Below, piece after piece: positions 63,662 to 64,000 of a stretch of 64,000 nucleotides of DNA. This stretch comes from Sphingobacterium cellulitidis (GTDB lineage Bacteria > Bacteroidota > Bacteroidia > Sphingobacteriales > Sphingobacteriaceae): contig NOUX01000001.1 in the NCBI GenBank assembly GCA_002245855.1, positions 124,001-188,000 of the forward strand, in the 5' to 3' direction. The translations under genes and the position numbers were made by a program. Numbering within the stretch: the first letter of the stretch is position 1; each line of letters begins with the position of its first letter. The notes beneath the pieces were generated by a model. That model ran no database searches, was not told the origin of the DNA, and saw nothing but the letters and a program-made list of their open reading frames with translations.

Positions 63662-64000
63662 ATGGATTTAGTAAAATTTGTAGAAGAACAAGCGGTAGTA
63701 AAAAATGAAAATCCCGCTTTCAAAGCCGGAGATACCATCAGCGTTCATTATAAAATTCGCGAAGGAAATAAAGAGCGTGTACAGGTGTACCAAGGTGTGG
63801 TAATTCAATTAAACAGCGAAGGAGCTAATGCTACTTTTACCGTTCGTAAAATTTCTAACGGTATTGGCGTAGAGCGTATTTTCCCTGTAAATTCTCCAAA
63901 CATTGAGAAAATCGAAGTTAACAGCATTGGTAAAGTACGTCGCGCGAAATTATTTTATTTACGTGGTCTTACCGGAAAAGCTGCTCGTATCAAATCAAAA
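63662..64000 (+). CDS. rplS: 50S ribosomal protein L19 (3' end beyond window)
   Basis: The ATG at 63662 opens a frame that runs off the window after 113 codons. Translation begins [20 protein letters not shown] and contains the L19 hallmarks [42 protein letters not shown], and [18 protein letters not shown] near the end, so only a few residues and the stop are missing. Structural protein at the interface of the 30S and 50S subunits. It is not preceded by trmD or rpsP here, unlike the usual proteobacterial and firmicute order; it stands alone next to tRNA-Pro. Identification is secure by sequence. Confidence 0.95.
   Translation, partial: MDLVKFVEEQAVVKNENPAFKAGDTISVHYKIREGNKERVQVYQGVVIQLNSEGANATFTVRKISNGIGVERIFPVNSPNIEKIEVNSIGKVRRAKLFYLRGLTGKAARIKSK

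Overview
The window looks like chromosomal DNA of a Bacteroidota bacterium, most likely of the Sphingobacteriaceae (Sphingobacterium/Pedobacter type). The evidence is AT-rich intergenic DNA, four SusC/SusD pairs, many lipoproteins with Cys-Lys-Asp/Glu surface-export-like N-termini, DUF5689, fimbrillin-like and DUF4302 proteins, TAnnTTTG-type promoter elements and few Shine-Dalgarno sites. The genus is an inference. No transposase, integrase, CRISPR array or rRNA gene is visible.

Layout. 1-2668: 3' part of topoisomerase IV subunit A (parC). 2794-12177: a six-gene minus-strand operon encoding a surface NUC1-type nuclease, a fimbrillin-like lipoprotein, a TonB-dependent receptor, a DUF5689 lipoprotein, an endonuclease/exonuclease/phosphatase-family enzyme and a clostripain-type protease. 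12510-13544: glycosylasparaginase. 13714-28162: a NlpC/P60 endopeptidase with an L-Ala-D/L-Glu epimerase, two SusCD pairs, then (opposite strand) an M14 metallopeptidase and an LD-carboxypeptidase behind pyrC. 29583-30624: small ABC system. 30697-31952: a decayed locus in which an ECF sigma factor fragment is joined to a DUF4302 fragment. 32400-40560: SusCD, NAD-dependent epimerase, Crp-like regulator and sulfatase. 41009-44831: unusual cbb3-type oxidase operon. 45089-50513: VOC protein and a fourth SusCD pair. 50737-58233: FtsX/MacB-like permease, Gfo/Idh/MocA oxidoreductase, convergent overlapping response regulator and histidine kinase, outer-membrane lipoprotein. 58385-63136: an AT-rich accessory stretch (DUF6174-like lipoprotein, TPR protein, CPBP protease, S12 serine hydrolase) with tRNA-3'-end-like repeats and a real tRNA-Pro. 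63662-64000: start of rplS (ribosomal protein L19).

How genes may work together. The strongest candidates for undescribed systems are two. First, the 2.8-12.2 kb operon: two predicted extracellular nuclease-family enzymes plus a TonB receptor, where three lipoproteins share domains in a mix-and-match way, consistent with a surface complex for capturing and degrading extracellular nucleic acid. Second, the 13.7-28.2 kb region: it holds the enzymes expected to take a peptidoglycan stem peptide apart (LD-carboxypeptidase, possible gamma-Glu-Dap hydrolases, Ala-Glu epimerase) around two SusCD importers, with no glycoside hydrolase, consistent with muropeptide or peptide scavenging instead of glycan use. 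Both functional assignments are inferences from family and context.

The terminal-oxidase operon is also odd: the second subunit carries two heme-c domains and no conventional CcoP follows, only a small protein with a CcoP-like helix. The right-hand end shows recombination scars near tRNA-Pro.
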